64,000 bases of DNA from Mycolicibacterium mageritense (GTDB taxonomy: Bacteria > Actinomycetota > Actinomycetes > Mycobacteriales > Mycobacteriaceae): NCBI RefSeq assembly GCF_010727475.1, contig NZ_AP022567.1:1922001-1986000 (forward strand), read 5' to 3'. The notes beneath the pieces were generated by a model. The model worked only from the letters and a program-made list of their open reading frames with translations. It did not search any database and had not been told where the DNA came from. Of this stretch, positions 50,147 through 58,272 are shown piece after piece (within the stretch, counting starts at the first letter, position 1; every line of letters starts with the position of its first letter). The translations under genes and the position numbers were made by a program.

Positions 50147-51014
50147 CCGCGGACTCCTTTCCGGACATCATGCGCGCGAAGATCATTCGGTACGCGACGT
50201 ACAGCGCGAGCGACAACACGACCTGGACGGTCGCGATCACCGCGGCGCCCGGCAGATCGAACGTGACGATGCCGCGCGTGTAGATCAGCACCGGCAGCGT
50301 GATGACGCCTTTGGCCCCGGTGAACAAGACGATGCCGAACTCGTTGAGCGTCAACAGCAATACCAGGCTGCCGCCTGCCATGAGGGCCGGCCAGGCTTCG
50401 GGCATGATCACCGAACGCAGCACCCGCAGCGGCGATGCGCCGAGGCTGGCCGCCACATCGAGCTGGGCGCGCGGCATCAACGCGAACGCCGCGAGCAGCG
50501 GCCGCACCACGAACGGCGTGAAGAACGTGATCTCGGCGGCGATCACCCCGGCCGGCGTATAGAGGAAGTTGAGCACCGGCGAGTCACCACCGGTGATGCT
50601 CATGATCGCGGCGTTGACCGCGCCTGCCGTGCCGTACAGGAACGTGAAGGCCAGCGTGATGAGGAACGACGGCAGCGACAGCACGGTGTCGATCAGCCGG
50701 CCGACCACGTGCGAACCCGGGAACGGCACAAACGCGAGCACGATGGCCAGGAACGTGCCGAGGATCAGGCAGCCGACCGTCGAGGTTGCCGCGATGGCGA
50801 CGGTGCGCCACAGCGCATCCCGGAAGGCTTCCGAACCGAGCACCTCGGCCCACGTGTCGGTGTCGGCGGATTCCCCGAACACCCGAAGCAGCGGGTACAG
50901 CGCAATCAGCACGACCAGCAGGAGGGGCGGCAGAACCCAGAGCGCGGCCCGCGACCGTGGCGGTGCCGGGCGAGCGGGCGCGTCGCCGACCGGCTGTTCC
51001 AGCAGCGCGGTCAC
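50121..51014 (-). CDS. Phosphonate ABC transporter permease (first permease)
   Basis: A 297-residue permease with about six membrane helices. The coupling segment is LDVAASLGASPLRVLRSVIMPEAWPALMAGGSLVLLLTLNEFGIVLF. The GTG at 51014 overlaps the ATPase stop (GTGA, 51011-51014), giving tight coupling; the upstream open frame to 51434 is antisense-free but lies within the ATPase gene and is rejected. It pairs with the second permease to form the membrane channel. Assignment to phosphonate rests on the operon context. Confidence 0.92.
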   Translation of the reverse strand: MTALLEQPVGDAPARPAPPRSRAALWVLPPLLLVVLIALYPLLRVFGESADTDTWAEVLGSEAFRDALWRTVAIAATSTVGCLILGTFLAIVLAFVPFPGSHVVGRLIDTVLSLPSFLITLAFTFLYGTAGAVNAAIMSITGGDSPVLNFLYTPAGVIAAEITFFTPFVVRPLLAAFALMPRAQLDVAASLGASPLRVLRSVIMPEAWPALMAGGSLVLLLTLNEFGIVLFTGAKGVITLPVLIYTRGIVTFDLPGAAVIATVQVVLSLALYVAYRMIFARMMSGKESADAVVGPAK

Positions 51015-52183
51015 CGCGGCGCCTGCACAAGGACTCCGGCCGGCTCGGGGATGCGGATGCCGACCTCGCTGCCGACCTCGAATTGTGCGTGGCCGGGCAC
51101 GTCGACCTCGACGAGCTGATCGGGCAGACCGTTGACCGAGACCACCAGGCGCGTGGTCGCACCCCGCCACACGGCCGCGTTGACATTGGCGCGCATGGCA
51201 TCCCGGTTGCCCAGCGACACCACCTGCACGGCGTGCGGGCGGATGCACAACAGCGCGTCGGAGCCCGGCGCCCAGTCGATCTTGCCGACCGCGGGTTGCG
51301 GGGCCTCGGCGCTGACCGTCTTGTTGGCGACCGTCACGAGTGCCGAGGTGCCGATCACCCGGCCGACCGTGCACGGGATCAGGTTGGCGCCGCCCAGGAA
51401 CGCCGCGGTGAAGCTGGTCGGCGGCCGCTTCCACAGGTTCTCGGCGGTGTCGACGTCCATGAGCCTGGCGTTGTTCATCACGACGATGCGGTCGGCCAAC
51501 GCCAGCGCCTCGGCCTGGTCGTGGGTGACGTAGAGCATCGCGGTGTCGGGCAGTGACTCCTTGAGCTGCTGCAGCTCCGCCAGCATCGACTGCCGCAGCT
51601 GGGCGTCGAGCGCGGCGAGCGGCTCATCGAGGAGCAGCACCTTGGGCCGGATCGCCAGGGCCCGCGCGATCGCGACGCGCTGCTGTTGGCCACCGGAAAG
51701 CTCACGGGGCAGGCGCTTTCCAAACGCGGCCATGCCGACCATGTCGAGCGCCTCGGTAACGCGGGATCCGATCTCGGACCGGGGGACGCGCTGCGCCTTG
51801 AGCCCGAACGCCACGTTGTCGGCGACCCGCATGTGCGGGAACAACGCGTATGACTGCAACACCACACCGATGCCGCGCTTGGCCGGCGGCAGGTCCGTGA
51901 TGTCGCGGCCCGCCAGCCGGACGGTGCCCGACGTCGGCCGCACGAAACCGGCGAGCGCATTGAGCGCCGTGGACTTGCCCGAGCCGCTGGGCCCCAGCAG
52001 CGCAACGGTTTCACCTGCGGCCACCCGCAGGTTGAAGTCCACCAGAGCCTGGGTCACGCGCTTGCCGCGTCCGTAGGACACCCCGACGCGGTCGAACGTG
52101 ATCGCCGGTGTCTGAGATTCCTGCTTTTCGTCCCGCTTCGACGCAGTGGCCGGTTGTGCCCGACCCACTCCGATCTCGGTCAT
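51011..52183 (-). CDS. Phosphonate ABC transporter ATP-binding protein
   Basis: A 390-residue ABC ATPase. It has Walker A GPSGSGKST (~66), Q-loop VLQSYALFPHM, signature LSGGQQQR, Walker B VLLLDEPLAALD and the H-loop His in YVTHDQAEALALADR. The C-terminal ~130 residues form a TOBE-type regulatory domain (ALLCIRPHAVQVV). The family includes PotA/FbpC-like and the 2-aminoethylphosphonate (PhnT-type) importers. The ATG at 52183 is 1 bp from the stop of the binding-protein gene, and the stop overlaps the permease start. It drives uptake of the substrate bound by the lipoprotein. Confidence 0.94.
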   Translation of the reverse strand: MTEIGVGRAQPATASKRDEKQESQTPAITFDRVGVSYGRGKRVTQALVDFNLRVAAGETVALLGPSGSGKSTALNALAGFVRPTSGTVRLAGRDITDLPPAKRGIGVVLQSYALFPHMRVADNVAFGLKAQRVPRSEIGSRVTEALDMVGMAAFGKRLPRELSGGQQQRVAIARALAIRPKVLLLDEPLAALDAQLRQSMLAELQQLKESLPDTAMLYVTHDQAEALALADRIVVMNNARLMDVDTAENLWKRPPTSFTAAFLGGANLIPCTVGRVIGTSALVTVANKTVSAEAPQPAVGKIDWAPGSDALLCIRPHAVQVVSLGNRDAMRANVNAAVWRGATTRLVVSVNGLPDQLVEVDVPGHAQFEVGSEVGIRIPEPAGVLVQAPR

Positions 52184-52184
52184 G

Positions 52185-53231
52185 TCAGTTACCGGTGGCC
52201 TTCTGATAGGCCGCGACGTCGGCGTCGAGATCGGCCAACACCGCGTTCCAATCGGGCGCCCACAGCTCGACCCCGTTGAGCACACCGGCCGGTGTGTTCG
52301 GTTGCGGCTCAGCGGAAGACACCAGGTTCTCGCGCACCGGGATGCCCAACGCGTCGGACGCCACGGTCTTCTGCACATCCTCGGACAGCAGGTAGGTCAA
52401 CAGCTTCTTGGCGTCGTCGGCGTGCGGTGCGCCCTTGGTCACACCCGCGACGTAGGGCAGCGACACCGTGGTCCGCTTGCCGTCGTGGGCCGGGATGAAG
52501 ATCGTGAACTTGGATCCGTCATCCTTGATGGAGCCCAGGTTCATCTGCACGTCGCCGTTGGCCACCAACAGCTCGCCGTTGCTCACCTTGGGTTGCAGCT
52601 TGCCGGTCGACGACGACGGCCCGACATTGTTGGCCTGCAACTTCGTCAGGTATTCCAGCGCACCGTCCTTGCCCCGCAGGTGCTGCAGCAGCACCAGCAC
52701 CGCTGTGCCGTCACCGGCCTGCCCGGGCGTCGAGTACTGCAGCTTGCCCTTGAACCGCGGGTCGAGAAGGTCGTCCCAGCTGGCCGGGGCCGGTTGCGCG
52801 CTCGGGTTGGCGATGAAACTCAACGCATTGTCGACGATCGGGATGTAACGCCCGTCCGGGCCGACCTGACCCTCGGCAATCCCGGCGGTATCGGCGCCGC
52901 TGGCCACCAAAAGGCCTGACTCGTCGGCCTTCTGGATGAACGGCGGCAGCGTCACCAGCAGATCGGCCTGCGGGTTGGACTGCTCCTTCTCGACACGGGA
53001 GACCACCTCGCCCGAACCTGCCTCGACCAGATTGACCGCGATTCCGGTGTCCTGCGTGAACTTGTCGAACGTGGTCTTGTACCACGAGCCCAGGCCGTCT
53101 GCGCTGTACACCGTGATGGTGTTCGCGCCGGCGGAACCGGTCGACCCGGTGCCACCGCACGCCGCAGTCAGGGCCGTGGTCAGCGCGGTGACCACGATCG
53201 CGGTGGTACGCAGGAATTTACGGGGTTTCAT
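52185..53231 (-). CDS. Phosphonate ABC transporter substrate-binding lipoprotein
   Basis: A 348-residue type 2 periplasmic-binding protein. A lipoprotein signal ends at the lipobox LTAAC with acylated Cys25. The mature part begins TITVYSADGLGSWYKTTFDKF and continues VEAGSGEVVSRVEKEQSNPQADLLVTLP, the layout of the iron/2-aminoethylphosphonate binding group. Later PASWDDLLDPRFKGKLQYSTPGQAGDGTAVLVLL is also typical. The ATG at 53231 has AAGGGA upstream; the frame stays open further into the neighbouring gene. It stands between the hydrolase gene and the ATPase gene. The ligand is inferred from context. Confidence 0.92.
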   Translation of the reverse strand: MKPRKFLRTTAIVVTALTTALTAACGGTGSTGSAGANTITVYSADGLGSWYKTTFDKFTQDTGIAVNLVEAGSGEVVSRVEKEQSNPQADLLVTLPPFIQKADESGLLVASGADTAGIAEGQVGPDGRYIPIVDNALSFIANPSAQPAPASWDDLLDPRFKGKLQYSTPGQAGDGTAVLVLLQHLRGKDGALEYLTKLQANNVGPSSSTGKLQPKVSNGELLVANGDVQMNLGSIKDDGSKFTIFIPAHDGKRTTVSLPYVAGVTKGAPHADDAKKLLTYLLSEDVQKTVASDALGIPVRENLVSSAEPQPNTPAGVLNGVELWAPDWNAVLADLDADVAAYQKATGN

Positions 53232-53247
53232 GGGTTCCCTTCTCTGT

Positions 53248-53931
53248 TCAGCCATGTAGCAGAAGATCGGCGAAGTCGGTGATGGAGCCGACGACGTGGG
53301 TGGCACCGGCGCCGCGGAGTTGCTCCTCGTCGTGCGCTCCGGTGAGTGTTCCGGCGGCGATGGCAACCCCGGCGCGCCGGGCACTTTCGACGTCGCTGGT
53401 GGTATCGCCAAGTGCGGCGACGTTGGCCACACCGTCGGCCTGCAACCGGATCAGCGCGGCCAGGATCAGATCGGGGTAGGGCCTGCCCCGAACCCCGTCG
53501 CCGGGAGCCAGCACCAGATCTGCCAGGCCGTGCCAGCCCAGCGCCGCCAGCAGCTTGTCCTGCGTTGCCCCGCTGAACCCGGTGGTCAGCGCGACCCTGA
53601 TGCCCGCGTCGCGCAGTTCGGTGATCGAATCGGCCGCACCGTCGATCGGTGCGGCCTGGCCGTTGGCGATCAGGTCGGCGTAAGCGCGCTCGAACTCGGT
53701 GTTGGCCCGTTGCGCCAGTTCCTCGGTGCCGAACAGGGCCCGGAACACCACGATCTTGGACTGCCCCATGGTGTCGAGCACGTACTGGCGGGCCTGCTCT
53801 CGGTCGGGGCCATCCTCGGGCAGGCCCGCAGCGGTCGCGGCCGCATCGAATGCGCTGACCACCAGCCCGTCGTCGGCGACCGTGGTGCCGGCCATGTCGA
53901 TGACCGCGAGTTGAATCTTGGGTTTCCGCAT
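53248..53931 (-). CDS. Phosphonatase-like HAD hydrolase
   Basis: A 227-residue HAD enzyme. Instead of the usual DxD, the nucleophile motif is DMAGTTV (Asp12, Ala14), as in phosphonoacetaldehyde hydrolase PhnX. In the cap region VLDTMGQSKIVVFRALFG holds Lys59, placed like the Schiff-base Lys of PhnX. LTTGFSG, RGRPYPDLILAAL and LGDTTSDVESARRAG complete the HAD motifs. Splitting phosphonoacetaldehyde into acetaldehyde and phosphate, or a related C-P cleavage, is the natural prediction. ATG 53931 follows AAGGA by 7 nt. It sits between the FAD oxidoreductase gene (14-bp gap) and the binding-protein gene. Confidence 0.9.
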   Translation of the reverse strand: MRKPKIQLAVIDMAGTTVADDGLVVSAFDAAATAAGLPEDGPDREQARQYVLDTMGQSKIVVFRALFGTEELAQRANTEFERAYADLIANGQAAPIDGAADSITELRDAGIRVALTTGFSGATQDKLLAALGWHGLADLVLAPGDGVRGRPYPDLILAALIRLQADGVANVAALGDTTSDVESARRAGVAIAAGTLTGAHDEEQLRGAGATHVVGSITDFADLLLHG

Positions 53932-53945
53932 GGTTTTTCCTTGTT

Positions 53946-55061
53946 CTACAGGGCGATGAGATCGGCGGTCTGCTCGGCGATGGCGGGCCCCAGGGTCATG
54001 CCGCGGCCGCCGGGTCCGGTGACCACCCAGACGTCGTCCTCGGGCTGGGCCCGGCACACGAGTTGGTGCGGGTCGAGACACTGGCTGTAGACGCCGGCCC
54101 ACCGTTGCCGCACCGGGGGCAGCGCGCGGCCGAGGAATTCCTCGACCACGTCGACCAGGTACGCGTACGGGGCCTCGTGGACGTCGAATCCGAACGGTTC
54201 GTCGTACTCGTGGGTGTCGCCGATGGTCAGGCCGCCGTGCAGGCGTTGCACGCAAAGCAGCTGCATGTGCTCTCGCTCGGCGACCGGGTGCTGAGATTCG
54301 TTGCTGCGCAACGTCTCCAGCGCGGGGCCTGCGAAGCCCGGGTAGTAGCGGAAGCTGTCGGCGTCGGCGATCGCGGTGGTCAGCGGTTCGTCGAGCGGTT
54401 CGGTCTGCATCATCTGCAGCCGTACGCGGCGCACGGGCAGTTCACCGGCCAGGTCGCGCACGAGCCCGCCGTGGGCCGCACCGGCGCACACGAGCACCAG
54501 GTCTGCCTCGTAGCGGTTGCCGTGATCGTCGCGCACCGTGCGGTTCTCCACCGAGCGGGCCTCTGCGCCCGCGACGAACTGGTACCTACCGGTGGCGGCG
54601 AGGTACTCGCGGATCGCAGGCAACGCCTGGCGGGATTCCACGGCGGCGTCGAGCGCGCAGTGCAGGCCGCCGACGAAGCGCCCCCGCAGCGCCGGGTTGA
54701 GCTCGCGGACCTGATCAGGTTCCAGCAGTGTGAACCCACGGTGCCCCGCGTCGGCGCGGGCCGCCGCTTCTTCGGCCACCGCGAGTTCGCCTGGCGTGCG
54801 CAGCAGTGTGATCGATCCGGCCGCGCGGAAGCCGACGCCGGGGACGTCGGCCCCGAGCTTCTCCCACAGCTCGCGGGACCGCAGCGCGGCATCGAGTTCG
54901 GCCGTCGACCGGCCCGAAACCCACACCAGGCCGAAGTTCCGCACGGTGGCACCACGTGCCTCGAGTTCGCGTTCCAGCTGCACGACGTGGTGCCCGCGCC
55001 GGACGGCTTCGACGGCATGCGAGGTGCCCAGGATTCCGCCACCGACAATCGTCACCCGCAT
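53946..55061 (-). CDS. FAD-dependent oxidoreductase of phosphonate clusters
   Basis: A 371-residue DAO-fold flavoprotein with FAD motif VTIVGGGILGTSHAVEAVRRGHHVVQLER at the N-terminus, VRNFGLVWVSGR near 41, VLVCAGAAHGGLVRDL near 195, and DVWVVTGPGGRGMTLGPAIAEQTADLI at the C-terminus. It resembles the FAD oxidoreductases repeatedly found beside phosphonatase genes, some of which oxidise N-alkyl aminoethylphosphonates to phosphonoacetaldehyde. Here it would feed the PhnX-like hydrolase and replace a PhnW transaminase, absent from the window. First gene of the minus-strand operon, 78 bp from a PhnF-type operator. Confidence 0.9.
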   Translation of the reverse strand: MRVTIVGGGILGTSHAVEAVRRGHHVVQLERELEARGATVRNFGLVWVSGRSTAELDAALRSRELWEKLGADVPGVGFRAAGSITLLRTPGELAVAEEAAARADAGHRGFTLLEPDQVRELNPALRGRFVGGLHCALDAAVESRQALPAIREYLAATGRYQFVAGAEARSVENRTVRDDHGNRYEADLVLVCAGAAHGGLVRDLAGELPVRRVRLQMMQTEPLDEPLTTAIADADSFRYYPGFAGPALETLRSNESQHPVAEREHMQLLCVQRLHGGLTIGDTHEYDEPFGFDVHEAPYAYLVDVVEEFLGRALPPVRQRWAGVYSQCLDPHQLVCRAQPEDDVWVVTGPGGRGMTLGPAIAEQTADLIAL

Positions 55062-55138
55062 GATGCTCGACCTTGTCGACCGATCGCGAAGGCCTCCCGA
55101 CCTGCGGGTGTTGCTGCGCCGAACATCAGGTTAAGAAA

Positions 55139-55150
55139 TGGTATAGACCA
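55139..55150. promoter_or_regulatory. PhnF-type operator in the divergent phosphonate promoter
   Basis: TGGTATAGACCA is a near-palindrome and the same sequence that I recall as the binding consensus of the mycobacterial PhnF regulator; HutC-subfamily GntR proteins generally bind GGTnTAnACC. It lies 77 bp from the FAD oxidoreductase start and 20 bp before the HD oxygenase start, with a GntR/HutC gene in the cluster itself. Control of both arms is likely. Confidence 0.8.
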
Positions 55151-55170
55151 AACGGAGGTACGCTGTCGGC

Positions 55171-55686
55171 ATGCATGAGGTGGAAGACGTCGAACGCTTG
55201 TTGCGGTCGCTGCGCGGGGTATGGGACGAGGAAGCGGTCGACGAGTTGGATCACGCACTGCAATCGGCGGCCCGGGCCCGTGAGGACGGCGCCGACGACG
55301 AGCTGATACTCGCCGCGGCCCTCCACGACCTGGCGCACAGCCCGTTGATCGGCGGGCCGGGAACTCACCGGCACGACGAGGTGGCGCGGGACTGGCTCAC
55401 GCCGCGCTTCGGTGACCGGGTGGGCTGGCTGGCCGGCGCGCACGTGGCAGCCAAGCGCTATCTGGCCGCGACCGATCCGGCCTACGCGCTCTCGGAGGTC
55501 TCAGAGGAGTCGCTGCGCAGGCAGGGCGGGCCCGCGGTCGACCCCGAGTTCGTGGACCACCCGTGGTGGCCGGATGCCCTGCGGCTGCGCCGCTACGACG
55601 ATGCCGCGAAAGATCCGCAGGCCACCGGCGCCACGGTCGGCGACGTGCTCGCTGTCGCTGAACGGGTTGCGCGGCAAGGGCATTAA
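55171..55686 (+). CDS. HD-domain di-iron oxygenase of the PhnZ/TmpB type
   Basis: A 171-residue HD protein matching phosphonate-degradation HD enzymes that oxidatively split a 1-hydroxy-phosphonate into a carboxylate and phosphate. Candidate metal ligands are His28 (DELDHALQSA), His52-Asp53 (ALHDLAH), His68 (HRHDEVA), His91 and Asp144; Lys95 (HVAAKRYL) and SLRRQGGP match the substrate-binding region. PhnZ has a Tyr-x-x-Glu loop before the first His; here it reads Trp18-x-x-Glu21, a notable change. ATG 55171 has GGAGG upstream. It is followed 1 bp later by the regulator gene. No 2-oxoglutarate hydroxylase partner (PhnY/TmpA) is in the window. Confidence 0.88.
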   Translation: MHEVEDVERLLRSLRGVWDEEAVDELDHALQSAARAREDGADDELILAAALHDLAHSPLIGGPGTHRHDEVARDWLTPRFGDRVGWLAGAHVAAKRYLAATDPAYALSEVSEESLRRQGGPAVDPEFVDHPWWPDALRLRRYDDAAKDPQATGATVGDVLAVAERVARQGH

Positions 55687-55687
55687 C

Positions 55688-56404
55688 GTGGCATCCGCCG
55701 AGCCCGGCGCCAAACCGCTGCCGAAACCGTATCTGATCCGCACCGCGCTGGACGCCATGCTGGCCGACCTCGCCGAGGGCGATCCGGTGCCCGCCGAGCG
55801 CGAACTCGCGGTGCGCTTCGGCGTGGCCCGCGAGACCGTCCGCCAAGCGCTGCACGAACTGCTGGTGGCCGGGCGCATAGAGCGACGCGGCCGCGGGACC
55901 GTGGTGTCGCGCCCCAAGCTCACGCAGCCGCTGAGCCTGAAGTCCTACACAGAAGGCGCGGTGGCGATGGGCCGCACGCCTGGCCGACTGCTGGTGACGT
56001 GGGAGACCATTGGTGCCACCACGGAACTGGCTTCAGCCCTTGATGTTTCGATCGGTGACGCCGTCATGCATCTGGAACGCGTGCTGCTGGCCGACGATCA
56101 GCGCATCGGCCTGGAGAGCACCTACCTGCCCTCGGCGCGGTTCGGTGGGCTGAAGACCACGTTCGATCCGGTGACGTCGCTGTATGCGGCGATCCGCGCC
56201 GGCGGCGTCGAATTCGGCTCGGCCACCGAACGCATCGAGACCGCGCTGGCCTCACCGCGCGAAGCCGCGCTGCTCGAATCGACGACGGCAATGCCGATGC
56301 TGCTGCTCAACCGGCGGTCACTGGACACCGAAGGGGTGCCGATCGAGGTGGTCCGCGCGTTGTACCGCGGCGACCGGGTGGCGTTCGAGACGCTCTTGAC
56401 GTGA
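55688..56404 (+). CDS. GntR/HutC-family regulator (PhnF-like)
   Basis: A 238-residue regulator. The winged helix-turn-helix is at ~15-70 (IRTALDAMLADLAEGDPVPAERELAVRFGVARETVRQALHELLVAGRIERRGRGTVVS), followed by a UTRA effector domain (GRTPGRLLVTWETIGATTELASALDVSIGDAVMHLERVLLADDQRIGLESTYLP). UTRA regulators respond to small ligands, often phosphorylated or phosphonate compounds. GTG 55688 comes 1 nt after the HD oxygenase stop; the longer open frame from 55412 is an overlap. It is the probable ligand for the TGGTATAGACCA operator at 55139. Confidence 0.94.
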   Translation: MASAEPGAKPLPKPYLIRTALDAMLADLAEGDPVPAERELAVRFGVARETVRQALHELLVAGRIERRGRGTVVSRPKLTQPLSLKSYTEGAVAMGRTPGRLLVTWETIGATTELASALDVSIGDAVMHLERVLLADDQRIGLESTYLPSARFGGLKTTFDPVTSLYAAIRAGGVEFGSATERIETALASPREAALLESTTAMPMLLLNRRSLDTEGVPIEVVRALYRGDRVAFETLLT

Positions 56405-56479
56405 GCATCCACCCACGGTGCGCACCGTCCGCGATACCCTTGCCCAGGGCACTGTCGGGTGGAACACCGTGGAGGCCGG

Positions 56480-57472
56480 ATGAGTACACGTCCTTCGCCA
56501 TTGGAGTTCGTCGCCGACATCGCCAGCATCTGCGCCGAGCCGGCGCCCGCCGCGGCATGCGCCACTGCCGTGCTCGACCAGCTGGCACAGTACATTCCGC
56601 TCGAGGCAGCTGCCCTTTCGATGTTCGATCCTGTCGAGGGCCGCCATGTCACCGTCGCCCAGCGGGGCTACCCATCGACCGTGTTGGAATACCTCAACAC
56701 CGGCTTCGCCGCCGACGACCCGGCGTTCCACACCATGCGGTTTCGCAACCCCACCCCGTTGCGCTGGTGTGACGTCCCGAATTACCGGGGCATGTTCAGC
56801 GCACACGAGGTGTTCATCCCCGGTGGCTTCCACGAAGGCGTCACCAGCTGTCTGTTCACCAGGGACGGCCGTTACACCGGAGCGCTGCACCTGAGTTCCG
56901 ACGCGCCCCTGCCGATCAGCGACAGTGCTGTCGACACGTTGACCGCGCTACAGCGAGTCATCGCACCACTCGTCGATGCCATGCGGACGCCCGCCGGCCA
57001 CGGTGTAACCGAACTGCTCGGCAACGCAGACGAAGCGGCGATGATGACCACCGACGGCCGTCTGGCCGCGGTGGCCGGTGTTCGCCGGGACCGCTGGCTG
57101 ACGGACGGCTCGCCGCTGACCGCCGAACTGGCTTCGCGCCCAGCCGAACACGTCCCGCAACGGTTCACCTGGGTGTGCCCCGATGGCCGATGTCACGCGA
57201 TCCGCACCACGAAACTGATGTCGGGCACCCTCGTGACCGTCAGAGAATCCCCTGCGCCCTATCGCCTTTCGCCGCGCGAAGTCGAAGTGCTCACCCTTTT
57301 GGCCCGCGGCCTCGCCAACCCCGGAATCGGCGCTGCGCTCACGTTGAGCCCGCGGACCGTGGCAACTCACGTCGAACACATCTTGGCCAAACTGGGCTGC
57401 GCCACCCGCGTCGCGGCGGCAGGCAAGGCCGTGGCCGAGGGCATCGTCCCGGCCGCGGCTCCCACCGGCTAG
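56480..57472 (+). CDS. LuxR-type regulator with GAF-like N-terminal domain
   Basis: A 330-residue regulator. The first ~190 residues look like a GAF-type sensor (LDQLAQYIPLEAAALSMFDP, FHEGVTSCLFTRDGRYTGALHLSSDAPLPIS). The last ~65 form a LuxR helix-turn-helix (LSPREVEVLTLLARGLANPGIGAALTLSPRTVATHVEHILAKLG). ATG 56480 follows GGAGG at 56471-56475. It lies 75 bp after the phosphonate regulator but with its own ribosome binding site, and overlaps the convergent SDR gene by 4 bp. The signal and targets are unknown. Confidence 0.92.
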   Translation: MSTRPSPLEFVADIASICAEPAPAAACATAVLDQLAQYIPLEAAALSMFDPVEGRHVTVAQRGYPSTVLEYLNTGFAADDPAFHTMRFRNPTPLRWCDVPNYRGMFSAHEVFIPGGFHEGVTSCLFTRDGRYTGALHLSSDAPLPISDSAVDTLTALQRVIAPLVDAMRTPAGHGVTELLGNADEAAMMTTDGRLAAVAGVRRDRWLTDGSPLTAELASRPAEHVPQRFTWVCPDGRCHAIRTTKLMSGTLVTVRESPAPYRLSPREVEVLTLLARGLANPGIGAALTLSPRTVATHVEHILAKLGCATRVAAAGKAVAEGIVPAAAPTG

Positions 57473-58242
57473 ACGCTCACCGGCGTCCCAATGGTCCAGC
57501 CTCCGTCGACCAGGACGTTCTCGCCACAGATGTGGTCGGCCAGCGACGAGCTGAGAAACAGCACGGCATTGGCCACATCCTGCGGTGACGCCCATGTGCC
57601 GCGTGGGGTTTGGCCGGCCAGCGCGTCGTGGGTGGCTCGGTCATAGAGAGCGGTCATCTGGGTGGTGACGAACCCCGGCGCCACCGCATTCACGTTGATG
57701 CCCTGCGCGGCATAGTCGAGCGCGACCTGGCGGGTGAAGTTCACGATCGCCCCCTTGCTCGCGCAGTAGGCCGCGAACCCGGGATTGCCCCGGAAACCGC
57801 TGATCGAGCTGATGTTGACGATCTTGCCGGGGCGGCGCGCTCGCAACAACGCCCGCACCATCTCCCGAGTGCAATGGAACGTGCCGTCGACATTCACCGA
57901 GAACTGAACCCGCCATGTCTCGTCGTCGGTGTCTGCGACACTGCCCTCTCGCAGCACGCCGGCGTTGTTGACCAGGATGTCGACGCCGCCGAGGCGCTCG
58001 TCGAGCTCACTGAACACTGCAGCGACATGCGCGGATTCGGTCACGTCCAACGTCACGAACTCCGCCGAACCGCCGTGTGCGGCGATGCGGGCCGCCGTCG
58101 GTTCTCCGCCCTCCCTTGCCGCTTCGGTGATGTCGGCGACGCAAACGTGAGCGCCCGCTCTTGCCAGCGTCTCGGCGATCGCACGTCCGATACCCGATGA
58201 GCCACCGGTGACAAGGGCCTTCTTGCCCGCAAGATCGATCAT
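57469..58242 (-). CDS. Short-chain dehydrogenase/reductase
   Basis: A 257-residue classical SDR: TGxxxGIG motif (ALVTGGSSGIGRAIAETLARAG, ~9-30), DVTESAHVAAVF, LVNNAGVL (~90), catalytic Ser/Tyr/Lys in IVNISSISGFRGNPGFAAYCASKGAIV (Tyr-Cys-Ala-Ser-Lys), and NAVAPGFVTTQM. FabG-like in length and C-terminus (GENVLVDGGWTIG). It sits 30 bp after the M20 hydrolase stop on the same strand, so the two are probably co-transcribed. Substrate unknown. Confidence 0.93.
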   Translation of the reverse strand: MIDLAGKKALVTGGSSGIGRAIAETLARAGAHVCVADITEAAREGGEPTAARIAAHGGSAEFVTLDVTESAHVAAVFSELDERLGGVDILVNNAGVLREGSVADTDDETWRVQFSVNVDGTFHCTREMVRALLRARRPGKIVNISSISGFRGNPGFAAYCASKGAIVNFTRQVALDYAAQGINVNAVAPGFVTTQMTALYDRATHDALAGQTPRGTWASPQDVANAVLFLSSSLADHICGENVLVDGGWTIGTPVSV

Positions 58243-58272
58243 GATGTCTTTTCCCTTCTCCCCGTGGAAATC

